NCBI GenBank assembly: GCA_018882785.1 | Contig: VERI01000012.1 | Coordinates: forward strand, 1-40,368 | Direction: 5' to 3' | DNA: 40,368 nt | Origin: Burkholderiaceae bacterium | Lineage (GTDB): Bacteria > Pseudomonadota > Gammaproteobacteria > Burkholderiales > Burkholderiaceae_A | In this document: piece after piece, positions 1 to 7,300 of the stretch | Position numbering within the stretch: the stretch's first letter is position 1 | How the letters are laid out: each line of letters starts with the position of its first letter | Made by a program: the position numbers and the translations under genes | The notes under the pieces: generated by a model | The model's input: only the letters and a program-made list of their open reading frames with translations | Database searches by the model: none | Told to the model about the DNA's origin: nothing

Positions 1-127
1 CCGCAGATGCTGGAGGCGTTGAAGGCGTTTGTTGGTCTTGAATCAGATGCGCGGCTTATGGAGGCACGCTATGGTATCGAGATGGATGAAGACGCAATAC
101 GGGCTTTCAAGCTGATGAACGCCGCCA
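1..127. repeat. Terminal direct repeat, left copy (circular overlap)
   Basis: These 127 bases are identical to positions 40242-40368. An exact overlap of 127 bases is the usual signature of a circular molecule assembled with a maximum k-mer of 127, so the true unit is about 40241 bp. The overlap lies inside a duplicated gene array, so copy number at the junction could be collapsed. Confidence 0.95.
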
Positions 128-159
128 TCGCCGCCGCAGAGGGGAGGGCCGAGGCATGA
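1..159 (+). CDS. HTPGPW-family small phage protein, C-terminal part (gene crosses the circle junction)
   Basis: This is the 3' part of the gene that starts at 40104; across the junction it encodes 98 residues. The visible part reads PQMLEALKAFVG, then DAIRAFKLMNAAIAAAEG, ending EGRAEA. The MLEAL helix followed by an Ala-rich AIAAAEG tail is the usual end of the small HTPGPW proteins common in phage early regions; their function is unknown. The stop overlaps the next start as ATGA at 156-159, and the codons of the EGRAE tail (GAGGGGAGGGCC) also serve as that gene's ribosome-binding site. Confidence 0.85.
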   Translation, partial: PQMLEALKAFVGLESDARLMEARYGIEMDEDAIRAFKLMNAAIAAAEGRAEA

Positions 160-316
160 GCAAGCACACACCGGGCCCGTGGCGAGTCAACTTCACACAC
201 AGCGAGAACGGCGTTCTTGTAAGTATCGGCATTCATTCATCAGACGGGCCCGTGCCAGCGACGTTTGATAACGCCTACCTCATGGCCGCCGCTCCGCAGA
301 TGCTGGAGGCGTTGAA
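156..316 (+). repeat. 161-bp near-identical duplication (copy A; copy B at 40104-40264)
   Basis: Positions 156-316 match 40104-40264 with two substitutions in 161 bases (one in the codon pair after HS, one in the codon after SI). The copies lie in tandem across the circle junction. The match stops after the MLEALK codons, at a point where the 3' modules of the family are exchanged. Confidence 0.9.
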
Positions 317-440
317 AAATCTTGCGCAAGAAGTCAATGCCGGCGTCAACAACGGTTGGCTCCGTAAGCAGGACGGGTACAAACAAGCACTTGCCGCCAT
401 CGCCGCGGCAGAGGGGAGAGGCCATGAAGTCAAAATTTGA
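156..440 (+). CDS. HTPGPW-family small phage protein, second copy
   Basis: A 94-residue protein starting MSKHTPGPWRVNF, with YLMAAAPQMLEAL in the middle and ALAAIAAAEGRGHEVKI at the end. Its first 161 bases differ from the gene at 40104 by only two bases, while the 3' half differs, so it is a recent tandem duplication that acquired a different tail. The start overlaps the previous stop as ATGA, and a GGGGAGGG Shine-Dalgarno precedes it. It belongs to the widespread phage HTPGPW family of unknown function. It overlaps the start of the next gene by 17 bases. Confidence 0.85.
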   Translation: MSKHTPGPWRVNFTHSENGVLVSIGIHSSDGPVPATFDNAYLMAAAPQMLEALKNLAQEVNAGVNNGWLRKQDGYKQALAAIAAAEGRGHEVKI

Positions 441-639
441 TTGCTGGTACACAGACGAGCCTGTGTGCCCGCACTGTGGAGAAGAAGTGCGGGATTCCTG
501 GGAGTTGTTCATTCCGCATCAGCCAAACGATACAGTTGATGGTCACGAATGCGAGCACTGCGGGAAGCAATTCGACATCATGCGCGCGATCAGCTTCAGC
601 TACACGACGTTGGTCGCCGCAGAGGGGAAGGACTCATGA
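424..639 (+). CDS. Small zinc-ribbon-like protein
   Basis: A 71-residue protein with two CxxC pairs, CPHCGE near residue 16 and CEHCGK near residue 42, spaced like a zinc ribbon. It ends TTLVAAEGKDS, a shortened form of the AAEG tail seen in its neighbours. The ATG at 424 lies within the end of the previous gene and follows GAGGGGAGAGG, a good ribosome-binding site; the stop overlaps the next start as ATGA. The function is unknown. A DNA or RNA contact or host-modulating role is possible but not shown. Confidence 0.75.
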   Translation: MKSKFDCWYTDEPVCPHCGEEVRDSWELFIPHQPNDTVDGHECEHCGKQFDIMRAISFSYTTLVAAEGKDS

Positions 640-1100
640 GTTACGTGATTGATCATTTACGCACCGACATACCGGTATGCCCAGAGTGTGGTGAGGAAGC
701 GGACGACAATCTGTTTGACGACGGAAGACAATTTGTCGTTTCAACCGTGTGCAGTAATTGCAACACACAATTCAGCGTGCGGACCTACCACACTGTCGAA
801 TACTCCACATTCCCGATCATGAACCAACAACCATCAGAGAGCGCACCCAATACGCTCATCAATGACGGTGGCACCGTTGCGACAATCGTGACAAGATCCG
901 AAGCCGCCATCGTGGATGCGGGCGGTAAGCCTGTACACGTAACCACATTTATGCACGAGGGTGGGCTGACCGTGCGCCAATATTTAGCGGGACAGGCCAT
1001 GCAAGGACTTTTAGCAGATCATCAGCTATTCGGTGATACGGACAGCTTTGTCAGGCGATCGTACGAAATTGCCGATGCGATGATTGCCTACAAGGGGTAA
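636..1100 (+). CDS. Zinc-ribbon protein with a phage AQAMQG-type C-terminal domain
   Basis: A 154-residue protein. Residues 14-45 hold two CxxC pairs (CPECGE and CSNCNT), a zinc-ribbon pattern like that of the preceding gene. After a linker, residues 105-153 read GGLTVRQYLAGQAMQGLL and then YEIADAMIA, a short helical module found at the end of many small phage proteins of unknown function. The ATG at 636 overlaps the preceding stop and follows GAGGGGAAGG. It is the last gene before the repeat array at 1105, so it may end this part of the transcription unit. Confidence 0.8.
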   Translation: MSYVIDHLRTDIPVCPECGEEADDNLFDDGRQFVVSTVCSNCNTQFSVRTYHTVEYSTFPIMNQQPSESAPNTLINDGGTVATIVTRSEAAIVDAGGKPVHVTTFMHEGGLTVRQYLAGQAMQGLLADHQLFGDTDSFVRRSYEIADAMIAYKG

Positions 1101-1104
1101 TGCG

Positions 1105-1177
1105 TAGGGGCCAAATGGGGGCACAATGGGGCCAAATGGGCGCCAAATATGGCCAAGTAGGGCCAACTAGGGCCAAC
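1105..1177 (+). repeat. Seven tandem 10-11 bp repeats (iteron-like), candidate origin or operator array
   Basis: Seven direct repeats of the form TRGGGCCAAN lie head to tail at 1105, 1116, 1127, 1137, 1148, 1158 and 1168; the last two are identical (TAGGGCCAAC). The spacing equals one helical turn, so a bound protein would sit on one face of the DNA. An AT-rich tract with a long T run follows (1184-1216), then a promoter. Iterons next to an AT-rich segment are the classic layout of plasmid-type origins. An operator array for the promoter at 1222 is the alternative. Confidence 0.6.
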
Positions 1178-1221
1178 TAGGAACTTTGTGCTTTTATGTA
1201 AACATTTTTTTTTGCGAAGTG

Positions 1222-1249
1222 TTGACACGTTGTGTTTTTGTGTTATATT
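1222..1249 (+). promoter_or_regulatory. Predicted promoter, TTGACA-16-TATATT
   Basis: TTGACA at 1222-1227 and TATATT at 1244-1249 are separated by 16 bases, close to the sigma-70 consensus. Read the Bacteroidota way it is TTG-N19-TATATTGC, an imperfect TAnnTTTG. It lies 36 bases upstream of the next start codon, in the only gene-free gap of this part of the rightward unit, directly after the repeat array. Confidence 0.6.
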
Positions 1250-1285
1250 GCATCTGTCAGTCAACACACACACACGGGAGCAGAC

Positions 1286-1450
1286 ATGAACACGACATTT
1301 CAAATCCAAATGGGCGACGCTCGTTTTTGGGAGAACGTTCCAAACGGCGATTTCCCAACGCTCGAAGAAGCTGAGGCCGGACTGCAGAGCCTCGTCGATG
1401 TATGCGGCTGGGACGCCGACACAATGCGCATCGTAGAGGTGCAATCATGA
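1286..1450 (+). CDS. Small acidic protein with RIVEVQ tail
   Basis: A 54-residue acidic protein (MNTTFQIQMGDARFWENV, ending MRIVEVQS). The ATG at 1286 follows CGGGAGCAGAC, a clear Shine-Dalgarno, and lies just downstream of the 1222 promoter. It is the first of three consecutive tiny genes whose products end in IVEV and whose last codons (GTAGAGGTGC) supply the next ribosome-binding site. No family is recognised beyond this shared tail; the middle (FPTLEEAEAGLQSLVDVCG) resembles short phage accessory proteins that include a helix after a beta strand. Confidence 0.7.
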   Translation: MNTTFQIQMGDARFWENVPNGDFPTLEEAEAGLQSLVDVCGWDADTMRIVEVQS

Positions 1451-1650
1451 GCTGGACTATTGACATTCACCCGGTCACGATCACGGTTGACCGCAGCGAC
1501 GAGCGTTCTTGGACGGGGACGGTGCGTACGCCCGACGATCAGATTTCGGGCGAGTTCCCGTACGGCCACATCGAAGATGCCGACACATACGGCTACCAAT
1601 TTTTCATGCGGCGCGATGACGCGGGCCAACCTATCGTAGAGGTGCGATGA
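1447..1650 (+). CDS. Small protein with IVEVR tail, second of the trio
   Basis: A 67-residue protein, probably beta-rich (WTIDIHPVTITVDRS, SWTGTVRTP), ending GQPIVEVR. The start overlaps the previous stop as ATGA, and the stop overlaps the next start as ATGATG. The ribosome-binding site is the GAGG inside the conserved 3' tail codons of the gene before it. The function is unknown. Confidence 0.7.
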   Translation: MSWTIDIHPVTITVDRSDERSWTGTVRTPDDQISGEFPYGHIEDADTYGYQFFMRRDDAGQPIVEVR

Positions 1651-1838
1651 TGAAATACGCAATCTCCTACTATGCTGTCGAAGACAAGCAATGGCATACC
1701 GAAACCGAGTGGACGTTCGATAGTGTGGAGGATTGCGACCATGCTATTGACTTGCATTGCGAAGAGTTTGGGCTACCGACTTCGCTGTATCGAATTGTAG
1801 AGGTGCGATCCAAGCGTGCGAGTAATGAACTGGCCTAA
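1647..1838 (+). CDS. Small protein with RIVEVR tail, third of the trio
   Basis: A 63-residue acidic protein (MMKYAISYYAVEDKQW), with SVEDCDHAIDLHCEEFG in the middle and YRIVEVRSKRASNELA at the end. Its tail repeats the IVEVR motif of the two preceding genes but has gained ten extra residues, and no gene follows closely. Start at 1647, or the adjacent ATG at 1650, after GAGGTGCG. The function is unknown. Confidence 0.7.
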   Translation: MMKYAISYYAVEDKQWHTETEWTFDSVEDCDHAIDLHCEEFGLPTSLYRIVEVRSKRASNELA

Positions 1839-1912
1839 CAAGAGGTAAATCCTCGATCTATACGGCATGGTTTGGATCCTATTGCAGACATCACGACCAC
1901 GACAGTACTGTC

Positions 1913-1944
1913 ATTGAACACGATTTGAACACCATTTGAACACG
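1913..1944 (+). repeat. Three tandem 11-bp repeats, ATTTGAACACG
   Basis: ATTGAACACG (1913-1922), ATTTGAACACC (1923-1933) and ATTTGAACACG (1934-1944) lie in tandem in the 108-base gap before the next start codon. Period and position suggest an operator or a second small iteron set; the sequence differs from the array at 1105. Nothing else is visible in this gap. Confidence 0.55.
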
Positions 1945-1946
1945 AA

Positions 1947-2159
1947 ATGATCACAACACCAACATCTGACGCTGGACTGAACGCGGTCGTCATTACCGAA
2001 CTTCAACGCGTACACCCGCATTGCGATACTTGCTCACTATGGAAGCACCTGCACGCGGCTCGTGGCCTTGCTAGAGGCTTTTGCTCGCTGACATCACGCA
2101 TCGAGGACTCACAGCACTACTGCGGAGCGCACAGCGCAATGCAGGGTAGCAGGCGATGA
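1947..2159 (+). CDS. Cys-rich small protein upstream of the methyltransferase
   Basis: A 70-residue protein with a CDTC pair at residues 26-29 and further Cys residues in GFCSL and HYCGAH, a pattern that could hold one zinc ion. The start at 1947 has only a weak ribosome-binding site. The stop overlaps the methyltransferase start as ATGA (2156-2159), so the two are probably translated together. No family is recognised. Confidence 0.6.
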   Translation: MITTPTSDAGLNAVVITELQRVHPHCDTCSLWKHLHAARGLARGFCSLTSRIEDSQHYCGAHSAMQGSRR

Positions 2160-3292
2160 ATCACGGGAGCCTGTTCTCTGGTATAGGAGGGTTCGATTTG
2201 GCCGCTGAGTGGATGGGTTGGGTGAACGTGTTTCATTGCGAATGGATGCCATTTCCACGCAGAGTATTACATCATTACTGGCCAGAGGCCCTAAGCTATG
2301 AGGACATCACCAAAACCGATTTCTCTATTCACCGAGGATGCATTGACGTACTCAGTGGGGGTTTCCCATGTCAGCCATACAGTGCCGCAGGCAAGCGACT
2401 TGGGAAAGAGGATGAGCGCCACCTGTGGCCAGAAATGCTTAGAGCGATACGTGAGATTCAGCCGCGTTGGGTCGTGGGCGAAAATGTATTCGGCCTTGTT
2501 ACTTGGAATGACGGGCTGGTATTCGAGGAGGTGTGCTCTGACTTGGAAGCTGAAGGGTACGAAGTACAACCGTTTGTTCTTCCAGCTTGCGCCGTCAACG
2601 CCCCACATCGAAGAGATCGGGTTTGGTTTGTTGCCCACCGTGACGACAAAGAATGTAACGTCTGGGGCAGTACAAGTGAACGAACGGGGAAGGCGACAGA
2701 ACATTGGCGGGACGGAGTTCTCGGCGCAACTGCACGATTTGGCGAAGAGCGGATTGTTGCCGACGCCCAAAGCCAGCAAGATATCGGGGGGCGATCGAAT
2801 AGATTTCACTCCAAGTTTGCCGGGACTAATGTTGAAAGGGTTGTTGCCGACTCCGCGTGTGAAGGGTCACGGCAATTCCCATCAGAGGATTGCGGAAGGC
2901 CGGATAGACGACTTGACGACTATGGCCAAATACAGCCTCCTTCCCACACCTGCGACACAGAACTACAAGGGAGCGTCATCGACCGAAGCATTGGAAGCCA
3001 GGGGGAGACTGAAGGACAAGGCCGACAATCTAGCGGATCAGTTTGCAGTCAGTGGGAAATCTTCCCAACTCAACCCCCGATTTGTGGCGGAGATGATGGG
3101 CTTCCCACCGAACTGGACGGAATTACCTTTCCAAAGTGGCGAGCCGAATCCATAAAAGCGTATGGCAATGCCGTAGTTCCGCAGGTGGTGTTTCAGATAT
3201 TCCAAGCGATTGCCGAATATGATTCTCTTGAATCTTCGGTTCTTGATTGCGACCCTGCTACCGCCCCTTCGTCTTGCTCACAATCCAGTTAG
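2156..3292 (+). CDS. DNA (cytosine-5) methyltransferase, Dcm-like
   Basis: A 378-residue C5-cytosine methyltransferase that transfers a methyl group from S-adenosylmethionine to DNA. The family motifs are present in order: motif I FSGIGGFDLA (residues 7-16), motif IV GGFPCQPYS with catalytic Cys72, motif VI GENV (108-111), motif VIII APHRRDRVWFVAH (149-161) and motif X AYGNAVVPQ near residue 333. The stretch from about 165 to 310, where the target-recognition domain should be, is low-complexity and contains repeated VADS/VADA units. The same bases encode a second protein in another frame (2298-3155). It probably protects viral DNA from host restriction. It ends convergent with, and 35 bases inside, the minus-strand J-domain gene. 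Confidence 0.93.
   Translation: MNHGSLFSGIGGFDLAAEWMGWVNVFHCEWMPFPRRVLHHYWPEALSYEDITKTDFSIHRGCIDVLSGGFPCQPYSAAGKRLGKEDERHLWPEMLRAIREIQPRWVVGENVFGLVTWNDGLVFEEVCSDLEAEGYEVQPFVLPACAVNAPHRRDRVWFVAHRDDKECNVWGSTSERTGKATEHWRDGVLGATARFGEERIVADAQSQQDIGGRSNRFHSKFAGTNVERVVADSACEGSRQFPSEDCGRPDRRLDDYGQIQPPSHTCDTELQGSVIDRSIGSQGETEGQGRQSSGSVCSQWEIFPTQPPICGGDDGLPTELDGITFPKWRAESIKAYGNAVVPQVVFQIFQAIAEYDSLESSVLDCDPATAPSSCSQSS
2298..3155 (+). CDS. Protein nested in the methyltransferase gene, LLPTP-repeat type
   Basis: A 285-residue frame wholly inside the methyltransferase gene, shifted by +1. It does not look like a chance frame. It starts MRTSPKPISLFTEDAL, contains WSYRR-like and LTWKLKGTKYNRLFFQL segments, has four GLLPT/LLPTP units (near residues 110, 152, 182, 215), and ends LNPRFVAEMMGFPPNWTELPF. 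From memory, nearly the same start and end motifs occur in proteins encoded beside or inside Dcm genes of Bacteroidota and their phages, so this seems to be a conserved dual-coding arrangement. The start is ATG 2298 with a weak AGAGG upstream. The function is unknown; a partner of the methyltransferase is possible. Confidence 0.65.
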   Translation: MRTSPKPISLFTEDALTYSVGVSHVSHTVPQASDLGKRMSATCGQKCLERYVRFSRVGSWAKMYSALLLGMTGWYSRRCALTWKLKGTKYNRLFFQLAPSTPHIEEIGFGLLPTVTTKNVTSGAVQVNERGRRQNIGGTEFSAQLHDLAKSGLLPTPKASKISGGDRIDFTPSLPGLMLKGLLPTPRVKGHGNSHQRIAEGRIDDLTTMAKYSLLPTPATQNYKGASSTEALEARGRLKDKADNLADQFAVSGKSSQLNPRFVAEMMGFPPNWTELPFQSGEPNP

Positions 3293-3719
3293 CCGCCATT
3301 TCTCCGAATAGTCTGGCTCCGGCGCGGATCACCTGACGTGTTGCGTCCTCGAATGCTTCGACGGCCTCTGTTTCTGGTTCATTTTCACCGCGATCGCGGT
3401 TGGTTTCGGTCGCTACCTGCACTTTGTTGCCATTTTTGCCGTGCCTCGAATTGGTAGCGGAGGCGTCCGAAAAATTAGCCCCCTGGCTTTGCGCCTGTGG
3501 CGTTTTTCTGCCTGTCCCCTTACCTTGCCTTGCCTCGGCTTTGTCGGCCTCTCTACGGGCCTGCGAGGCGGCAATACGGCGAAGTGCCTCTTGATATTCG
3601 GCATTTATGCCCGCCATGACGCCAGGATCGCCGCCAACGTCGGGGTGATGGCGTTTTGCCAAGTCCCGATAGCGTTTGGTCACACTTTCGGCTGTGCGAA
3701 ATCGGTCGAAGTACCCCAC
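3258..3719 (-). CDS. J-domain (DnaJ-like) protein
   Basis: A 153-residue protein, last gene of the leftward unit. The N-terminus reads GYFDRFRTAESVTKRYRDLAKRHHPDVGGD, a typical phage J domain with the HPD motif that activates Hsp70 (DnaK). The rest is charged and low-complexity and ends with a possible amphipathic helix (VIRAGARLFGEMAANWI). I chose GTG 3719 because GAAGGG lies six bases upstream and the J domain starts there; a TTG at 3755 would add twelve residues and overlap the ATPase gene. It may recruit host DnaK for capsid folding, assembly or replication. Confidence 0.8.
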   Translation of the reverse strand: MGYFDRFRTAESVTKRYRDLAKRHHPDVGGDPGVMAGINAEYQEALRRIAASQARREADKAEARQGKGTGRKTPQAQSQGANFSDASATNSRHGKNGNKVQVATETNRDRGENEPETEAVEAFEDATRQVIRAGARLFGEMAANWIVSKTKGR

Positions 3720-3738
3720 AATGTACCCTTCGTGTATT

Positions 3739-4359
3739 TCACGTTTGGAAAACAAAGAACTCGTTCGCTATCCCGCCGTAGCGGTTTTTCTCAGCCACAA
3801 TGAATCGTGCGTTCTCACGCCTGATCGACGCGAAGGTTGCATAGACGTTGTGCTCATTGCGTCCATCGCCACGGCTGCGCTTGCGGTCCTTGGTGGTCTG
3901 CGCTACGAAAAGGAACCCAATATCCGGGTATGATTTTGTAAGCGACGTAACCTCGTAGTCAGTTGCATTCTCGAAAGTGTTAATCGAGTCGACGATGCAG
4001 AATCGGTATCGTCCGCTGTCTAGGTACTGACGTAGCACATTGATGTCTGTGATTTCTGGGATGATGAGGTTGCCGCTCATGCGCACGCGTGCTTTCTTGG
4101 CTCGCTCTTGGATGGTGCCGGCCTTGTGCGTCTCTTCGGCGAATGCGTAGAGTACGCGGCCATGACGTTGCATTTCGTCGGCGAACATCAGCGACCACGT
4201 ACTTTTGCCCGTGCCGGGCGCACCCGTCACTTGGATGGACCACCCCGAATCTGATGGTAGGTTTCCAATAAAATCGCGCCACCTGCGCGTAAGCGGCAGG
4301 GGGCGCACTGGCATCCTCATAATTTGCTGGAGCGTTGGCTCTGGCAGGGGCTGATTCAT
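3739..4359 (-). CDS. RadA/RecA-like P-loop ATPase
   Basis: A 206-residue ATPase. Walker A is GAPGTGKST (residues 46-54), Walker B ends in CIVDS (Asp124), and EKNRYGGIANEFFVF (190-204) matches the KNRFG motif of the RadA/Sms branch of the RecA superfamily. No zinc finger or Lon-like domain is present, so it is a minimal core. ATG 4359 is chosen because GAGGA stands upstream; it lies inside the end of the giant gene. A recombination or branch-migration role follows the family. It is also the only free-standing ATPase here, so it is a candidate DNA-packaging motor, though it lacks the FtsK/HerA pattern expected of membrane-containing phages. Confidence 0.75.
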   Translation of the reverse strand: MNQPLPEPTLQQIMRMPVRPLPLTRRWRDFIGNLPSDSGWSIQVTGAPGTGKSTWSLMFADEMQRHGRVLYAFAEETHKAGTIQERAKKARVRMSGNLIIPEITDINVLRQYLDSGRYRFCIVDSINTFENATDYEVTSLTKSYPDIGFLFVAQTTKDRKRSRGDGRNEHNVYATFASIRRENARFIVAEKNRYGGIANEFFVFQT

Positions 4360-4375
4360 TCGCTGGTCCTCACAT

Positions 4376-7300
4376 TTAGCGCAATCCGAATAGTGCCGGC
4401 CAACTTTCAACGGCCTTACTCACGGCATCGGCGCGTTTCTCTCGCAGATCGACAAGTTCACGCTGCAAAGCTACGATTCTTTGCTCCGCCTTACGCATGG
4501 AGTCCAATATCGGCTCTGCCGTCGCTGATTTGCCACTAGCGCGCAATTCTTCGACTCGTAGCAACTTGGCCCGCTGATCGTCGATGTATCGCTTTTCGTT
4601 GGCAAGCTCGTCGGTAATTTCTTGCTCGCGCTGATCGAATGCACGCTCCGTGTCGGTGCGTGGACGCAGGTTGTCCAAGTTCAGAGGCCCGCCGTCATTC
4701 TGACCAAATGGGAAACGTGTTGCGAGCGCCTTTTCGATGTGTTCTGAAAACTCGTTTGCCGAACGGAAACGCTTACCGCTCAAACGGAAGTTACGACGCA
4801 AGTACCGATACAGCTCGTTGATTTGTCCGTTGGTCAAGGTTAGCGTCTGCCCCTCAATTACTACGCCTATCCATCGCGCCATCGTTTCAAGCTCCTTGTA
4901 CTCGTCCGACGCCGGGGTAAACGCAGCCATGTCTTGTAATATGATTGCATCATCGGGCAGATACGACAGTGCGAACACCGTGCGACAGTCCTTCGAATAG
5001 AACTCATTACAGGTGCGCTTGATTGCCGCCTCGGTAACGCCGTTCGAGCGCAGCTTGCGCAGATAGCCCGCGTTCTCCACGTTGCTCTGCGTGCGCGTCA
5101 TAATGTTACTTGTCCATGCGTACGTTATGGCCTCCGCCTCCGTGCCCTCATACTCGCGCACAGGCACGCTGTCCATGCCTAATCGTTCGGCAGCCGCTAG
5201 CCGGTGGTGTCCAGCCAGGACGTAATACTTTCCGCCCTGCTTCCACACCACAATCGGGTCGAACTTTCGCGGATCGAAGTTGTTCACGATCGCCATTACC
5301 TTCTCTTCGCTTAGCCCGGAACGAGGCTGAAAACGCTTCGTGTCCGTGTAGATCGCGGTAATTGGCAGTTTCTTGACAACTACGTCAGTGCTTGCCCCTA
5401 TCTCTGGCTCGGTCTTTTTTTTTTCGGCCTGTATCTTATCAGGCCACGGCATACCCTCGATTGCTTTTTTGGATTGATAGCTACCCAAATAATTCTCAGC
5501 TCGCGTTTCCCGCAGGTACGCATCTCGATTTTCGGGATCGTGCATGATATTTAATGCCGTCACACTTACTCGCGCTCTGCCGACAATACTCCAGCCAGGC
5601 GTCATTTCGTCAAGATGCGATTTGATTAGTCTGTCCTTTTCTTGGCGGCTTACTGCTATTTGTGCGAGCTTGCTCGATCTATCGTATTCCCGTCTCTTTT
5701 CTATGTGCCTGTCAATAATGTCCTCGATCACGAGAGCCCTATGAATGCCTTCCACCCACTCTCGACCCGGATCTCCGCCCCACAGCAACCATGCAATGTA
5801 GCCTGCCGACGGGTTGCTCTTGTTGCCCCAGTCTTTGCCCTTCTTGTCAACGTCGTGCCGCGCGAAGTATGAACGCATACGTTTCACGGTCTCCATCGAT
5901 AAACGTCGTCCGTTCGACAGATCGCGCGCACGCGCAACGCCCACCTCTGTGCCGCCCCGGCCATGCTCACGGCGTAGCTCTAAGCCCCTTGCCGCCGCTT
6001 CTTGAACATCTTTCGGTGGTACAAGATCTAGTTCTGCCGGTCCTTCGGTGTTGGTTTGTTCTGATTGCCGCTTGACCTTCTTACCGTTCTCCGCGTCAAT
6101 CGTGGGTATCCGCTCTCCGCCACGCTTGAGCACCTCACGGTTCATACCGTTTACAAGTACCCACCCCTTAACCCGTTCTTTCAGAGCGTCGAACGGTCCA
6201 CGATCACCGGCTTTCTTGTAGAAGTCCTCGATGACATAGCGTGGTACATAGCGGCCCGACTCTTCGTAGCGCTTCAGAACGCGCGACTCCGATATACCTT
6301 GCGGGATCTCCATGTAAATGATATAGACATCGTACCCCAGATCTTCAAACGTGTCGATAAGCTCGTTGTACTTCTTCAGGTTATTCATGGTGCCGTCGTA
6401 AAGCACATTGCGTTTGCACGGCTGTGCGATCTCTTTGAGAGCAATTTTTACCAGCGTGCTGGCCTCTTCATGTGTGAGGGTTGCGTTCCACCCTTGGTAC
6501 TCTGGCAACTTTTCACGCATGGCATCAGCGTCGATGTGCATGAACTTTTCTGGGTCAAGTAGCCAGGGGGCTTCCTCCCTAATGAACGAGGATTTTCCGC
6601 TGCCTGGTGCCCCGCCGGTCAGCACTGCTATCGGCTTTGTGGTAAGGCTTGCGGCGCACACGGTTGTATCGCGCAGCTTGTCAATGATACGTCTATGAAT
6701 AGCGTATCGTTCGCGCGTCGGGTATCCGGTCTTATCCGAATACCAACCTTTTGGCGTGTCTATGATCTTGCTGTTTGACATCGTTCCAGCTTCGACCGAC
6801 CACGTTTGCACGCCCGTTTCACAGGCCGATTCCAGCACGTCTAAGCATTCTTTGGTAATGCATGGCTTACCCGTTGATGTCTTTGGGGGGCAACTGTCAC
6901 ATTGCATACTTCCACCTAGCCCGCTCAACTTCTTGTTGATGCGCGCTATTGCACTTTCAATTTCCTGTGGCAGCCCTGCCATATCGCCGCCCTTCGCAAA
7001 GCGGTACCCATTGTTTGCAATCCACTTTCGGTACATGGCCTCAAGCTGGCCCAGCTTGCCTTGCAACTGGCACACACGATCTATCGACGACGTCTTCCCG
7101 CTCGGCGCCGCTGGCATCAATGAGTAGTAATAATTGACGTAGGTCCAGAATCCTTCCGGCGCGTACGGATAGTACGTCGGAAGTGTCCAGTGTATGGCCC
7201 CACCCGATTTATTCGGCCTGGTTTTGGGTGCGTACGAGAAGAACTCCTTGTTGTCGCGATACTCTGGCAACGGCATACCAAGGCGCATCAGCACGTATGC

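Noticed and set aside
1105-1177. CRISPR array
   Set aside because: The units are only 10-11 bp and contiguous, with no spacers and no cas gene in the window.
3240-3320. Terminator between the two convergent units
   Set aside because: The gene ends overlap by 35 bases, and I see no convincing hairpin with a T run on either strand.
5050-5370. Free-standing ParB partition gene
   Set aside because: The ParB-like motifs are in frame within the giant protein; no ParA and no separate start were found, so plasmid partitioning is not claimed.
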